A stretch of DNA of 64,000 nt from contig NZ_CP085173.1 of assembly GCF_020616555.1 (NCBI RefSeq), positions 5,658,001 to 5,722,000 on the forward strand. Direction: 5' to 3'. The translations under genes were made by a program, and so were the position numbers. The first letter of the stretch is position 1, and each line of letters opens with the position of its first letter. Source of the stretch: Streptomyces longhuiensis. Its GTDB lineage: Bacteria > Actinomycetota > Actinomycetes > Streptomycetales > Streptomycetaceae. This document shows, piece after piece, positions 1-7,757 of the stretch. The notes beneath the pieces are model-generated. The model was not told the DNA's origin and ran no database searches. It was given only the letters and a program-made list of their open reading frames with translations.

Positions 1-186
1 GGCGTCTCTGCCGAGAGTGAGGGCGTCGACGACGACCCCGGCCTTGTGGACCGGGGCCGTTCGGTACAGGCCTACCTGGCGCGCCTTGAGGCGGCAGTCT
101 CTGCCGCTGCCCGTTGCGCAGCTGCGTTCCCGTGCGCTCTTCCCGATCGGTCATATGCCGTGCCTCCAAGGCGAGTTGGGGGTTGA
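1..186 (+). CDS. C-terminal fragment of unrecognised protein (cut by window start)
   Basis: An open frame enters from the left edge in frame 1 and stops at TGA 184-186, giving about 61 residues. An acidic stretch (EGVDDDPG) is followed by an Ala-rich helix (YLARLEAAVSAAARCAA) and a short basic tail. I recognise no family and see no catalytic motif. It sits immediately upstream of a broken TIR gene and a tRNA-Tyr attachment remnant, so it may belong to integrated DNA. It could also be a chance frame, since high-GC DNA yields many. Confidence 0.3.
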   Translation, partial: GVSAESEGVDDDPGLVDRGRSVQAYLARLEAAVSAAARCAAAFPCALPDRSYAVPPRRVGG

Positions 187-238
187 TGGTGGCTGCGTGG
201 TCCTAGGCTGATGGAGGGACGAGTGTGGGTGTGGGCGG

Positions 239-531
239 GTGCGCAACGGGGACATGGGTCGCGGTGAGCGGTTGTTCGTTTCGTATGCGGGCGCGGACCG
301 GGCGTGGGCGGAGTGGGTGGCCTGGCACTTGCAGGATGCCGGGTATGACGTCGAGCTGGATCTGTGGCACTGGGGTGCTGGGGACAACGCTGTGCTGCGG
401 ATGAGCCAGGCCGTGGAGCGCGGGCGGATGGTGGCCTTGTCCTCTCGGCGTATTTCGAGACGCCCCGGTTCACAACCGAGGAGTGGACATCGAGGCTGGC
501 CCCGCGAGATGGCGACATCGGTCCGCTGTAA
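239..531 (+). pseudogene. TIR-domain protein, frameshifted and truncated
   Basis: From GTG 239 the frame reads a clear TIR N-terminus: GERLFVSYAGADRAWAEWV, then LQDAGYDVELDLWHWGAGDN and MSQAVERGRMVAL. Near position 440 the TIR-like sequence jumps to another frame (LSAYFETPRFTTEEWTSRL), matching the usual VALFSAAYF...TTEEW continuation, so a small indel has broken the gene. The second frame stops at TAA 529-531, inside the tRNA-Tyr fragment, so everything after the first half of the TIR fold is missing. TIR domains in bacteria often act as NAD-consuming immune effectors. This copy looks dead and was probably cut off by site-specific integration. Confidence 0.75.
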
Positions 532-576
532 ATCTGCCGGCTCAGCCTTCCCAGGTTCGAATCCTGGCGCCGCCAC
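526..576 (+). other. attachment-site remnant: 3' half of tRNA-Tyr (copy 1)
   Basis: The sequence from the GTA anticodon (528-530) through the variable arm, the T arm (CCAGG/CCTGG around TTCGAAT) and the 3' acceptor strand (CGCCGCC) matches the 3' half of a Streptomyces tRNA-Tyr. The 5' half is absent: upstream is TIR-gene sequence. A second copy with one mismatch is at 2638-2686. Tyrosine-recombinase elements such as SLP1 are known to use tRNA-Tyr and leave such 3' duplicates at their distal end. This is not a functional tRNA. Confidence 0.85.
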
Positions 577-584
577 TGGAAGGT

Positions 585-627
585 AAAAGGTCCCCGACCT
601 GCTGTTTCAGCAGGTCGGGGACCTTTT
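585..627 (+). terminator. strong intrinsic terminator after tRNA-Tyr remnant 1
   Basis: A perfect 20-bp stem (585-604 with 608-627) closes on a 3-nt TTT loop. The arms begin and end in A4/T4 and more T follows. It probably travelled with the tRNA 3' end as its terminator and may work in both directions. Confidence 0.85.
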
Positions 628-1009
628 CTTTTGCCCTCACGCCGGGGTGGGACTGTCTCGCTCTCTCTCGGTCTCGAACGCTCCGTCTCAGAGCGCCTGG
701 ACGGTGCGTGGACGGGATCTCGTGGGCATGTCCGGCGCATCAGGTGATCAGCAGCGGAGGGATCCCTGTTCCTCTGGTGGGGCGGGGTGACCTGGCAGGG
801 CGTCGGTCCACTTGACGACGGATCACAGGACCGAGTTCGGGGGTCGGCAGCGTCTGGTCGGTGGATCGCGGGCGGTATGACGGTGTGTCTGTACGGCCGC
901 ACAGGGTGCGTGTGGCTTGATCGTCGGGCGGTCCCGGCAGGGGCCCGAACACCAACCGACGTCCGTGGCACGCACTGAGTGCCGCGCTCTTTGTCGAGGA
1001 GTCCCCATC
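628..1009. other. gene-free gap (382 nt)
   Basis: Between the terminator and the RTX gene I see no convincing coding frame or RNA gene. The last part must carry the promoter and ribosome binding site of the downstream gene (GAGGAG at 996-1001), but no clear -35/-10 pair stands out. Confidence 0.5.
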
Positions 1010-2281
1010 GTGAGACCGACCCTGCAACACGCCATGTTCCATCGACGTGGCGCGGGAGCCGCGGGTGAGCGGCGGCGCCCGGCCAAGCGTGCTGCCGTCC
1101 TGCTCGCCACGGTGGCACTGCCAGCAGCACTGGTGGTGCACACGGCCACCCCCGCCGAGGCGGCGCCCGTGACGGTCACCTTCAACGCGGGCGCCGACCA
1201 GCCCTTCACCGTCCCGTCCGGCGTCACCCAACTGACCGTCACCGCCACCGGCGCCGCGGGCCAGAACGGGTCCAACGGCAGCGCGGGCGGCAACGGCGCC
1301 ACCGTCACCGGCACCGTCGCCGTGCCGCCGAGCACCACCACCCTCTATGTCAACGTCGGCACGGGCGGGGGCGCCGGCGGCGGACCGGTGACCACGGGCG
1401 GCGCCGGCGGCGGTGCCAGCGACGTCCGCACCTGCAGCTCGGCCAACCCCGGCTGCACCCTGACCGGCGTCCCCGGCACCGACCCCCGCCTCATCGTCGC
1501 GGGCGGAGGAGGAGGCGGCGCAAGCAGCGTCTCCGGATTCCCCAACCCGTCGGCCACCGGCGGAAACGCCGGAAACACCGGGGGGGCCGGCGGCGACAGA
1601 ACGGACAGTGGCAAGGGCGGCGGCGGCGGAACCCAGACCGCCGGCGGCACGGCCGGAGCCGCATGCGCCTTCTCCGGTACGTCCGGCGCTCCGGGAACAG
1701 GCGGTGCAGGTGGCACCGGGGGAGGCAGCTTCGGGGCCGGCGGAGGCGGGGGCGGCTGGTTCGGTGGAGGCGGAGGCGGGGGCTGCAACCAGATCCGGAA
1801 CTCCCCTCCGGCGGCCGGCCCCGGTGGCGGTGGTGGTGGGTCGAACCTCGTCCCCACGGGCGGTACCTCCGGTCCCGCCGCGGGGCCGGCCCAGGTGACC
1901 ATCACTTACGAGCCGGCGCCGCCCACCTGCGCGACCGCCACGCCCACCATCACCGGTACCAACGGCAACAACGTCCTGGTCGGCACTCCCGGCAATGACG
2001 TGATCTTCGCTCTCGGCGGCAACGACGTGGTCGACGGCCGCGGCGGCAACGACATCATCTGCGGCGGCGACGGCAACGACGTGCTGTCCGGCGGCGACGG
2101 CAACGACCGCATCGAAGGCGGCAACGGCAACGACAACCTGAACGGCAACAACGGCAACGACGCCCTCCTCGGCGGTCCCGGCAACGACGCCCTCTTCGGC
2201 GGCACCGGCACCAACACCAACGACGGCGGCCCCGGCCGCAACGCCTGCTTCAGCCCTTCCACCGGACCCGGCTGCTTCTGA
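1010..2281 (+). CDS. secreted glycine-rich protein with C-terminal RTX calcium-binding repeats
   Basis: GTG 1010 is preceded by GAGGAG at 8 nt, giving 423 aa. Residues 1-52 form a signal peptide: twin or triple arginines, a hydrophobic core (AAVLLATVALPAALVV) and an AEAA cleavage site. Residues about 60-310 are extremely Gly-rich with poly-Gly runs. Residues about 320-407 carry tandem GGxGNDxLxG nonapeptides (GGNDVVDGR, GGDGNDVLSGG, GGNGNDNLN), the hemolysin-type Ca2+-binding parallel beta-roll signature. A CxxxxC-containing tail follows. No enzymatic domain is visible. It is the only gene between the two tRNA-Tyr remnants, so it looks like the cargo left by a decayed element. Likely extracellular or wall-associated; the role is unknown. 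Confidence 0.8.
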   Translation: MRPTLQHAMFHRRGAGAAGERRRPAKRAAVLLATVALPAALVVHTATPAEAAPVTVTFNAGADQPFTVPSGVTQLTVTATGAAGQNGSNGSAGGNGATVTGTVAVPPSTTTLYVNVGTGGGAGGGPVTTGGAGGGASDVRTCSSANPGCTLTGVPGTDPRLIVAGGGGGGASSVSGFPNPSATGGNAGNTGGAGGDRTDSGKGGGGGTQTAGGTAGAACAFSGTSGAPGTGGAGGTGGGSFGAGGGGGGWFGGGGGGGCNQIRNSPPAAGPGGGGGGSNLVPTGGTSGPAAGPAQVTITYEPAPPTCATATPTITGTNGNNVLVGTPGNDVIFALGGNDVVDGRGGNDIICGGDGNDVLSGGDGNDRIEGGNGNDNLNGNNGNDALLGGPGNDALFGGTGTNTNDGGPGRNACFSPSTGPGCF

Positions 2282-2637
2282 CCCCCCACACGCCTCCGAA
2301 CACGCCTCCGACCTGATCGACGAACATCGGAAACGGGCCCCGGCGCATCCCTCGCCGCAGCGGCGACCGACGCCCGAGGCCCGTTTCAACGCTCTGTCCA
2401 TCCGAGGCGAGGAAGCCTGCTCGCACGCGGAGCCGAGTCCAGCGGCAGGCGTACAGCAGTGAAGTACCGCAACCCAGCAGCCGCCCCCGAGCGGGGCGCA
2501 CTCGGGGATTCGGCCACGAAGTCGTGCCAGGCGTGCCGAACCGCGATGCGCCGGACGCGCCCCAGTGGGGCCAGCGTGGGGCAACGCGCTAGTCCCTCAG
2601 GAAACGGCGAGGTCAGACCCACTCGCCTGTGGGGACC
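2282..2637. other. gene-free gap (356 nt) between RTX gene and tRNA-Tyr remnant 2
   Basis: It contains the hairpin at 2330-2387 and then about 250 nt with no recognisable gene. Short frames exist on both strands, but none resembles an integrase or excisionase. If an element once ended here, its recombination genes are gone. Confidence 0.5.
2330..2387 (+). terminator. long hairpin after RTX gene
   Basis: GAAACGGGCC (2330-2339) pairs with GGCCCGTTTC (2378-2387), and an inner GC-rich stem (CTCGCCGC/GCGGCGA) lies between. The outer arm ends in TTTC. Probably the transcription terminator of the RTX gene. Confidence 0.55.
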
Positions 2638-2686
2638 GTAAATCTGTCGGCTCAGCCTTCCCAGGTTCGAATCCTGGCGCCGCCAC
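2638..2686 (+). other. attachment-site remnant: 3' half of tRNA-Tyr (copy 2)
   Basis: It is identical to 528-576 except for one base (T at 2647 versus C at 537). It again begins exactly at the GTA anticodon and runs to the end of the acceptor stem, with unrelated sequence upstream. In the same orientation as copy 1, it marks the right border of the 2.1-kb segment and, by inference, the original chromosome end of the hotspot. The intact tRNA-Tyr should lie upstream of the window. Confidence 0.85.
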
Positions 2687-2694
2687 ATGGTGGA

Positions 2695-2736
2695 GAACCC
2701 CCTCCGAACTGCGGAAACGTAGTGCGGAGGGGGTTC
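2695..2736 (+). terminator. terminator after tRNA-Tyr remnant 2
   Basis: A perfect 12-bp stem, GAACCCCCTCCG (2695-2706) with its complement (2725-2736), is extended by a weaker inner stem and followed by TTC. Its sequence differs from the terminator after copy 1. Confidence 0.75.
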
Positions 2737-2762
2737 TTCGTATTCCGGGGTCCGTGCGCGCG

Positions 2763-2797
2763 GGTACGAGACCGCGTCGGACAGGCGGTCTCGTACC
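2763..2797 (-). terminator. terminator downstream of nadE
   Basis: A perfect 13-bp inverted repeat, GGTACGAGACCGC (2763-2775) with GCGGTCTCGTACC (2785-2797), lies 23 nt beyond the nadE stop. There is no long T tract, as is common for Streptomyces hairpin terminators. Confidence 0.6.
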
Positions 2798-2819
2798 TAT
2801 GGCCCCCACACAGTGCCCT

Positions 2820-3650
2820 CTAGGGCGCGATGGGGAGTTGGCGCTTGTGGTCGGTGAGGCGGTAGCGGTGGACGATCGTCTCGAAGGCCCGCCCGTCCAC
2901 CGGCTTGCCCTCCAGGAAGTCGTCGATGTCGTCGTAGGTGACCCCGAGCGCGTCCTCGTCGGCCTTGCCCGGGTCGAGGGTCTCCAGGTCGGCCGTCGGG
3001 ACCTTCCACACCAGCTCGGCGGGCGCACCCAGCGCGTCCGCGACGGCGCGCACCCGGCGCTTGGTCAGTCCGGTCAGCGGGACGAGGTCGGCGGCGCCGT
3101 CGCCGAACTTGGTGAAGAAGCCGGAGACCGCCTCGGCGGCGTGGTCCGTGCCGACGACCAGGCCGCTGTGCGCGCCGGCCACCGCGTACTGGGCGATCAT
3201 GCGCTGCCGGGCCTTGATGTTGCCGTGCACGAAGTCCTGGTGACCCTCGTCGCGGAAGCTCACGTCCGCGGCCAGTGAGGCCTCGAGCGCCGCGTCACTG
3301 GCGGGCTTGATGTCCACGGTCAGCACGTGGTCGGCCCGGATGAAGGAGAGCGCGAGCTGGGCGTCGTGCTCGTCCGCCTGGACCCCGTAGGGCAGCCGCA
3401 TCGCGTAGAAGCGCGCCTCGTGTCCGGCGGCCCGGGCCCGCTCGACGGCGAGCTGGCACAGTCGGCCGGCTGTGGTGGAGTCGACACCGCCGCTGATGCC
3501 GAGCACGAGGGAGCTCAGCCCGGTGGAGGTCAGCCGTTCGGTGAGGAAGGCCACCCGGCGTTCGATCTCACGCTGGGCCTCGAAGGTCTCGGCGACCTGG
3601 AGCTCCCTGGCGATCTCCTGCTGCAGGCCGTTAGACGCCGACTCGCTCAC
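2820..3650 (-). CDS. nadE: NH3-dependent NAD+ synthetase
   Basis: 276 aa from GTG 3648-3650, with AGGAG 5 nt upstream. It is the stand-alone synthetase type: it adenylates nicotinate adenine dinucleotide with ATP and amidates it with ammonia, the last step of NAD synthesis, in the cytosol. The PP-loop signature SGGVDS is at residues 53-58. Further family blocks are [32 protein letters not shown] and [11 protein letters not shown]. The length matches short NadE proteins, and there is no N-terminal nitrilase/glutaminase domain. It is monocistronic, facing the tRNA-Tyr hotspot. Confidence 0.95.
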   Translation of the reverse strand: MSESASNGLQQEIARELQVAETFEAQREIERRVAFLTERLTSTGLSSLVLGISGGVDSTTAGRLCQLAVERARAAGHEARFYAMRLPYGVQADEHDAQLALSFIRADHVLTVDIKPASDAALEASLAADVSFRDEGHQDFVHGNIKARQRMIAQYAVAGAHSGLVVGTDHAAEAVSGFFTKFGDGAADLVPLTGLTKRRVRAVADALGAPAELVWKVPTADLETLDPGKADEDALGVTYDDIDDFLEGKPVDGRAFETIVHRYRLTDHKRQLPIAP

Positions 3651-3776
3651 GTCTGCTCCTTGCTCCGGTTCATGAGGTGCTGTCGCGCCCACCCTACTGG
3701 GGGTGTCCGGTGGCTCAGGGGGCGCGGGACGTGTGCGGACGGGGCGTGGACGAGGCCCGTGGCGCAGACTGATCAC

Positions 3777-4001
3777 ATGTCCGTACCGTCGGCGTCTCGC
3801 CGCAGAAACTGCCCCGAGTGCCGCCGCGACATCGCCGTCGTGGCCGGCCGTTTCGCCCGCCACGACCCGCCCGGGGCCCGCAGCTCGGGCGAACTCGTGT
3901 CCTGCCCCGGCTCCCGCAGGCCCGCGCAGCTCGGCGCCGCGCAGCCGTCCCTCGACGGCTACGTGGTCCCGATCGTGCCCGGCCAGCTCCCGCTCTTCTG
4001 A
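3777..4001 (+). CDS. small CxxC protein, possible zinc ribbon
   Basis: 74 aa from ATG 3777. The N-terminus reads [24 protein letters not shown], with a CPEC knuckle, a later H and one further Cys ([12 protein letters not shown]), enough for a C2HC-type zinc site. The C-terminus is [12 protein letters not shown]. It is transcribed divergently from nadE and convergent with the oxidoreductase at 4009, only 7 nt away. No function can be assigned; a nucleic-acid-binding or structural zinc protein is possible. Confidence 0.6.
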   Translation: MSVPSASRRRNCPECRRDIAVVAGRFARHDPPGARSSGELVSCPGSRRPAQLGAAQPSLDGYVVPIVPGQLPLF

Positions 4002-4008
4002 ACCGCGC

Positions 4009-4665
4009 TCAGTTCCCCGCGATCGACTTGACCGCCACCGCCACCGGCGCCGACCCGGAGATCAGCTCCAGCGTCAGCCCCGCGGTGGCGGGCGTCTCCA
4101 CCAGCTCCGCGAGCACCGCGGCCACGTCGTCCCGCGGCACCGGACCCCGCCCGGTGGACGCCTCCAGGCGTACGAGTCCGGTGCCCGCGTCGTTCGTGAG
4201 CATCCCGGGACGCAGGATCGTCCAGTCGAGCCCGGTCCGGGCCCGTACGGACGCGTCCGCCTCGCCCTTCGCCCGCAGATACGCGTCGAAGACCTCGTCC
4301 CCCTGATGGGCCGGGTCCGCGCCCATCGATGACACCACGATGTACCGCCGCACCCCGGCCCGCTCCGCCGCGTCCGCGAACAACACGGCCGCGGCGCGGT
4401 CCACCGTGTCCTTGCGTCCGGCGGTGCTGCCGGGCCCCGCGCCGGCCGCGAACACCGCCGCGTCCGCGCCCTCCAGAAGCCCGGCGACCTCCTCCACGGA
4501 CGCCGATTCCAGGTCGCACACAAGGGGCTCGGCCCCGGCGTCCCGCAGGTTGTCCGCCTGCTCGGCACGGCGGATGATGCCCGCGACCTCGTCTCCGCGT
4601 GCGGCGAGCAGACGCTCGAGCCGCAGCGCGATCTGACCATGACCCCCAGCGATGACAATGCGCAT
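4009..4665 (-). CDS. NAD(P)-binding atypical SDR oxidoreductase
   Basis: 218 aa from ATG 4663-4665. The N-terminal Rossmann motif [20 protein letters not shown], the acidic CDLES block and [11 protein letters not shown] then YLRAKGEAD fit the atypical SDR group (NmrA/epimerase-like, 'NAD(P)H-binding'). The [10 protein letters not shown] motif is typical. The substrate is unknown; such proteins act as reductases or redox sensors. It is divergent from the lipoprotein gene at 4742, so the about 75-nt gap holds both promoters. Confidence 0.85.
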   Translation of the reverse strand: MRIVIAGGHGQIALRLERLLAARGDEVAGIIRRAEQADNLRDAGAEPLVCDLESASVEEVAGLLEGADAAVFAAGAGPGSTAGRKDTVDRAAAVLFADAAERAGVRRYIVVSSMGADPAHQGDEVFDAYLRAKGEADASVRARTGLDWTILRPGMLTNDAGTGLVRLEASTGRGPVPRDDVAAVLAELVETPATAGLTLELISGSAPVAVAVKSIAGN

Positions 4666-4741
4666 GCTTCCGACCGTACGCCGGGCCGACCCCATTCGCC
4701 GCGCAACCTTGTACGTGCCTCGCGGGTCTCCTCAGCGACCC

Positions 4742-5824
4742 GTGCCGCCGACGGCCGCCGGGTCTCTCATCGGACCTCCGCGGGAGTCAGACATCAGCGT
4801 CATACGGACCACCACCCTCACCGCGGCCGGCTGCGCCGCGCTGCTGCTCGCGACCACCTCGGCCTGCGGCACCGTCGAGAACCTGACGGCAGGTCAGAAG
4901 ATCGACAAAGCCGCCGACCGGCTCGGCGAACAGAAGTCGCTCTCCTTCGAGTTGGGCCTCGACGCGAAGCCGGACGCGCTCATGGGGCTGGCCGGCGGGC
5001 AGGGCGACGAGGCCATGCCGCCGGCGATCGCCAAGACCATCGCCGGTGCCCACGTCACCGTCTCCGTACGGTCGAAGAAGCCACTGTCCGAGTCGGGCGA
5101 GAAGGACTTCGTCGGAATGGGCATGAAGGTGTCCGTCCCGGGCGGCACCCTGGCCGAGTACCGGCTCGCCGGAGACTTCGTCTACTTCCGCCTCGACATG
5201 CAGAAGACGTCGGAGCTCATGGGCTTCCCTCTCCCCTCGCCGAAGGACCTGCCGAAGGGCGAGGAGGGGCTCGCGAAGGCCCTCGAAGGCGAGTGGGTCA
5301 AGGTGGATATCTCGGACGCCAGGAAGAACACCTCGGGCAAGGGCTCCGACGATTCCAAGGGCTCCGGAGGGCTCGACGAGAAGACTCAGCGGAAGGTCCT
5401 CAAGGCCCTGCGCGGCGTCATCGCCGACGACGTCACCCTCCGCAGCGCCGGCACCGCGAACGGCACCGAGCGCATCGTCGCCAAGGCGTCCTTCCGTGAG
5501 CTCCTGACGGACCTCTTCGACAAGCTCGGCCCCCTGAAGGACGAGCTGCCGCCCGGTGCCGGATTCCCCACCGCCAAGGACCTCAAGGACGCCCCGGACA
5601 AGAAGGTCGCCGTCGACTTCTCGATCACCAACGGCACGCTGTCGAAGATCTCCTTCGACCTCGCGGCCCTCGCCGACGGCAAGAAGGGCGCGAAGGTCCC
5701 GCTGGTGCTCAAGTTCGGCAAGGCGGGCGACATCAGCGCACCGTCCGGCGCGACCGAGGTCCCGCTCGGCGAGCTCGCCGGCGGCAACCCGTTCATGTCG
5801 GGTGCCGTCGCGGGCGGCTTCTGA
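4742..5824 (+). CDS. putative lipoprotein, LolA/LppX-like architecture
   Basis: The mature part is clear: a hydrophobic segment (TLTAAGCAALLLATT), lipobox TTSAC with acylated Cys, then about 330 residues of extracellular domain (KIDKAADRLGEQKSLSFELGL ... VAVDFSITNGTLSKISFDL). The start is uncertain. No ATG/GTG lies just before the signal peptide (it reads DISVIRTTT), so I place it at in-frame GTG 4742; GTG 4715, TTG 4709 and ATG 4652 are alternatives. From 4742 the protein is 360 aa. The architecture resembles lipoproteins that bind lipid-like ligands in other actinobacteria. The two lipoproteins at 20610 and 21389 look similar in plan. Confidence 0.8.
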   Translation: MPPTAAGSLIGPPRESDISVIRTTTLTAAGCAALLLATTSACGTVENLTAGQKIDKAADRLGEQKSLSFELGLDAKPDALMGLAGGQGDEAMPPAIAKTIAGAHVTVSVRSKKPLSESGEKDFVGMGMKVSVPGGTLAEYRLAGDFVYFRLDMQKTSELMGFPLPSPKDLPKGEEGLAKALEGEWVKVDISDARKNTSGKGSDDSKGSGGLDEKTQRKVLKALRGVIADDVTLRSAGTANGTERIVAKASFRELLTDLFDKLGPLKDELPPGAGFPTAKDLKDAPDKKVAVDFSITNGTLSKISFDLAALADGKKGAKVPLVLKFGKAGDISAPSGATEVPLGELAGGNPFMSGAVAGGF

Positions 5825-5937
5825 CGGTTCGGCAGTTCGCCGATGCCGTGTGTGAGGGCGGCAGTTGGGCCGGCAAGAGCTGAGGCGGCGGAGGGGTCGG
5901 CAGGGAACTGAAGGGGTCCCGCGTGCGGGCGGTCTCT

Positions 5938-7194
5938 TCAGCTCCGCCCGCCGCCCCCGCCCTCCTGCGGCTTCGCCGCCCGCCCCTGCCGCGGCAGATC
6001 GAGCGCCGCCGAGTCGCAGAACTCGCGCACCGCACTGGTGCGCGCCACCACCCGCCCCCAATGCACCACGACCCGGCTGTACGCCAGCGAGAGGGCGCCC
6101 GCGAGCTCGTCGCCGCGTACGGCGATGAGCTCCGCGGGGAAGCCCGCCTCCACCCGCACCTCGGGCAGCCCGAGCGCGGCCCGCGCCGCCCCGCTGACGC
6201 AGTCGTACGCCTCCTCGGGGCGCAGCCCGTACCGCGAGGCCAGCAGGTACGCGGCCTCCAGGGGATCGCCGCGGCCCACCGGGTTCGTCACGTCGCGCAG
6301 CGCCCCGCTGCCCGCGGCGACCCGCACCCCGGCCGCCCGCAGGAGCCGTACGGGAGCCGTGCCGCGCCGGTCGACGCCCGCGCAGCCGCCCTGCGGCAGG
6401 CAGACCACCGTGACGCCCGCGGCGGCGAGCTGGTCGGCGGTGCGCCCGGCGACCTCGCGCGGCAGCCGCCCGAGCCCGCCGCACGGCCCGATCGTGACGC
6501 CGGGACGCAGCCCTCCGGTCATCGTCGCGATCCGCCCGAGCCGGGCCGGATCGCCACCGTCCGTATGCAGGTCCACCGCGCAGCCGTGCTCCGCCGCGAC
6601 CTCCAGGACCGCCTCCACGTAGCCGGTCGGGTCGGGGTCGAGATCCGGGCAACCGCCCACCACGGACGCGCCCATCTTCACCGCGTCCCGCAGCATCGAC
6701 AGGCCGTCGGCCCCCGCGAGGCCCGTCAGGAGCCGGGGCATCGCCACGGTCCGCAGATCGGTCAGGCCGCGCAGCGAGCGCCGCGCCTGGAGCACCGCCT
6801 CCATCGGGCCGAGGCCCTGCACATCCCCGATCCGCACATGCGCGCGCTGCGCGGTGGCCCCGTGCCCCAGCTGGAGCAGCGCGGCCTCGGTGGCCCGCCG
6901 CTGCACGTCGGGCCCGTCGTACGACACCGGCCCCTCCGCCTCCGCGGACAGCGCCGTGTCGCCATGGACGTGGGGTTCGGCGGGGGCGGGGAGCAGGACG
7001 TAGCCGACGAGGTCCACGCGCTTGGCGTGGGCGGTGAGGCTGCCGGTCGTGCCGACGGCCTCGATGCGCCCGTTGTCCAGCCGCACGTCCACGATCCGGC
7101 CGTCGGTGAGCCTGGCGCCGCACAGGAGGAGGGCGGTGCTCTCGGCAGTGGAGTCGTTGCCGGGGGAGTGGGGGTGCGGCTGGCTGTCGGGCAT
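5938..7194 (-). CDS. cytosine-deaminase-like amidohydrolase with degenerate active site
   Basis: 418 aa from ATG 7192-7194. The overall layout follows CodA-type amidohydrolases: an N-terminal beta-sandwich, EPHVHGDT with the HxH pair (H75, H77), and VDLH (H210) equivalent to the third ligand. The expected CodA motif HCDE reads HTDG (catalytic Glu lost), the SHTTAM histidine position reads GPCGG, and the GHDD aspartate position reads GSGA. So the shuttle Glu, one His ligand and the metal Asp appear absent. It may be a non-catalytic paralogue or use different chemistry. It is divergent from the tRNA-Thr operon. Confidence 0.75.
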   Translation of the reverse strand: MPDSQPHPHSPGNDSTAESTALLLCGARLTDGRIVDVRLDNGRIEAVGTTGSLTAHAKRVDLVGYVLLPAPAEPHVHGDTALSAEAEGPVSYDGPDVQRRATEAALLQLGHGATAQRAHVRIGDVQGLGPMEAVLQARRSLRGLTDLRTVAMPRLLTGLAGADGLSMLRDAVKMGASVVGGCPDLDPDPTGYVEAVLEVAAEHGCAVDLHTDGGDPARLGRIATMTGGLRPGVTIGPCGGLGRLPREVAGRTADQLAAAGVTVVCLPQGGCAGVDRRGTAPVRLLRAAGVRVAAGSGALRDVTNPVGRGDPLEAAYLLASRYGLRPEEAYDCVSGAARAALGLPEVRVEAGFPAELIAVRGDELAGALSLAYSRVVVHWGRVVARTSAVREFCDSAALDLPRQGRAAKPQEGGGGGRS

Positions 7195-7233
7195 CGCGCT
7201 CCTGGGGTTCGGGGGCGGCGGCCGCGTGGGCGG

Positions 7234-7258
7234 GGCCCGCCCCGGACCGGGGCGGGCC
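7234..7258. other. GC hairpin in the amidohydrolase leader
   Basis: A perfect 11-bp inverted repeat (7234-7244 with 7248-7258) with a 3-nt loop lies about 40 nt upstream of the amidohydrolase start. It may affect translation of that gene. The rest of the 7195-7479 gap holds the tRNA promoter only. Confidence 0.4.
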
Positions 7259-7438
7259 GGAAGGGCGTACAAGATCACGCAGCGCGGGTCGAGCCTAGAG
7301 CTGCGGCAGGCCCGCTTCGCGGAGGAGCGCAATAGTCGTACCGCTGTGGTGCGCGGTGCCGATGGGGCGGCCGTGAGCGGCTGTTGCGGCTCCGGAAGGG
7401 CCGCGGTCCTGCCCATGGGCGGTGGCCGCGAAACGGAT

Positions 7439-7468
7439 TTGGGCGATCGGCAGGCGAGCGTGTAATGT
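7439..7468 (+). promoter_or_regulatory. promoter of tRNA-Thr/tRNA-Met/rpmG
   Basis: TTGGGC (7439-7444) and TAATGT (7463-7468) are separated by 18 nt and end 11 nt before the first tRNA base. They fit the housekeeping (HrdB-type) TTGACN/TANNNT consensus moderately well. Confidence 0.5.
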
Positions 7469-7479
7469 CTTCATCGCTC

Positions 7480-7552
7480 GCCCCAATAGCTCAGTCGGTA
7501 GAGCGTCTCCATGGTAAGGAGAAGGTCTACGGTTCGATTCCGTATTGGGGCT
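7480..7552 (+). tRNA. tRNA-Thr (GGT)
   Basis: 73-nt cloverleaf. The acceptor GCCCCAA (7480-7486) pairs with TTGGGGC (7545-7551), the D arm is GCTC/GAGC, the anticodon stem TCTCC/GGAGA encloses loop ATGGTAA with anticodon GGT, and the T arm carries TTCGATT. CCA is not encoded. It is first in a cluster with tRNA-Met and rpmG. Confidence 0.95.
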
Positions 7553-7597
7553 CTGGTGTGAAGTTCCCTCACCTTCGGGTGAGGGGCATCGCATCAA

Positions 7598-7670
7598 AGC
7601 GGTGTAGCTCAGTCGGTAGAGCAAGCGGCTCATAATCGCTGTGTCACCGGTTCAAGTCCGGTCACCGCTA
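7598..7670 (+). tRNA. elongator tRNA-Met (CAT)
   Basis: 73 nt. The acceptor AGCGGTG (7598-7604) pairs with CACCGCT (7663-7669), the anticodon loop CTCATAA contains CAT, and the T arm ACCGG/CCGGT encloses TTCAAGT. The fully paired first acceptor base pair (A-T) and the lack of initiator features point to elongator Met. CCA is not encoded. It lies 45 nt after tRNA-Thr and 87 nt before rpmG. Confidence 0.95.
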
Positions 7671-7757
7671 CACACAGTAGCCGATTGTGGGGTCGGTCCT
7701 CCGGTCGGCTACTATTCATGCGTTCATCCGTCAACCGTCCGTCCAAGGAGCACTCAC

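Noticed and set aside
526..576. Functional tRNA-Tyr at the fragments 526-576 and 2638-2686
   Set aside because: The 5' acceptor strand, D arm and 5' anticodon stem are absent in both; only the 3' half exists.
1345..1905. Proline-rich protein on the minus strand opposite the RTX gene
   Set aside because: It is the mirror of the poly-Gly codons (GGC/GCC) and has no SD or signal; the sense protein has a signal peptide and RTX repeats.
1921..2240. RTX repeat DNA as a minisatellite or CRISPR-like array
   Set aside because: The periodicity is codon-based (nonapeptide GGxGNDxLx) and degenerate at the DNA level; it is coding. No CRISPR array is present anywhere in the window.
2459..2641. Short frame before tRNA-Tyr remnant 2 as an integrase or excisionase remnant
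   Set aside because: No tyrosine-recombinase box (R..HxxR..Y) or HTH can be seen in any frame.
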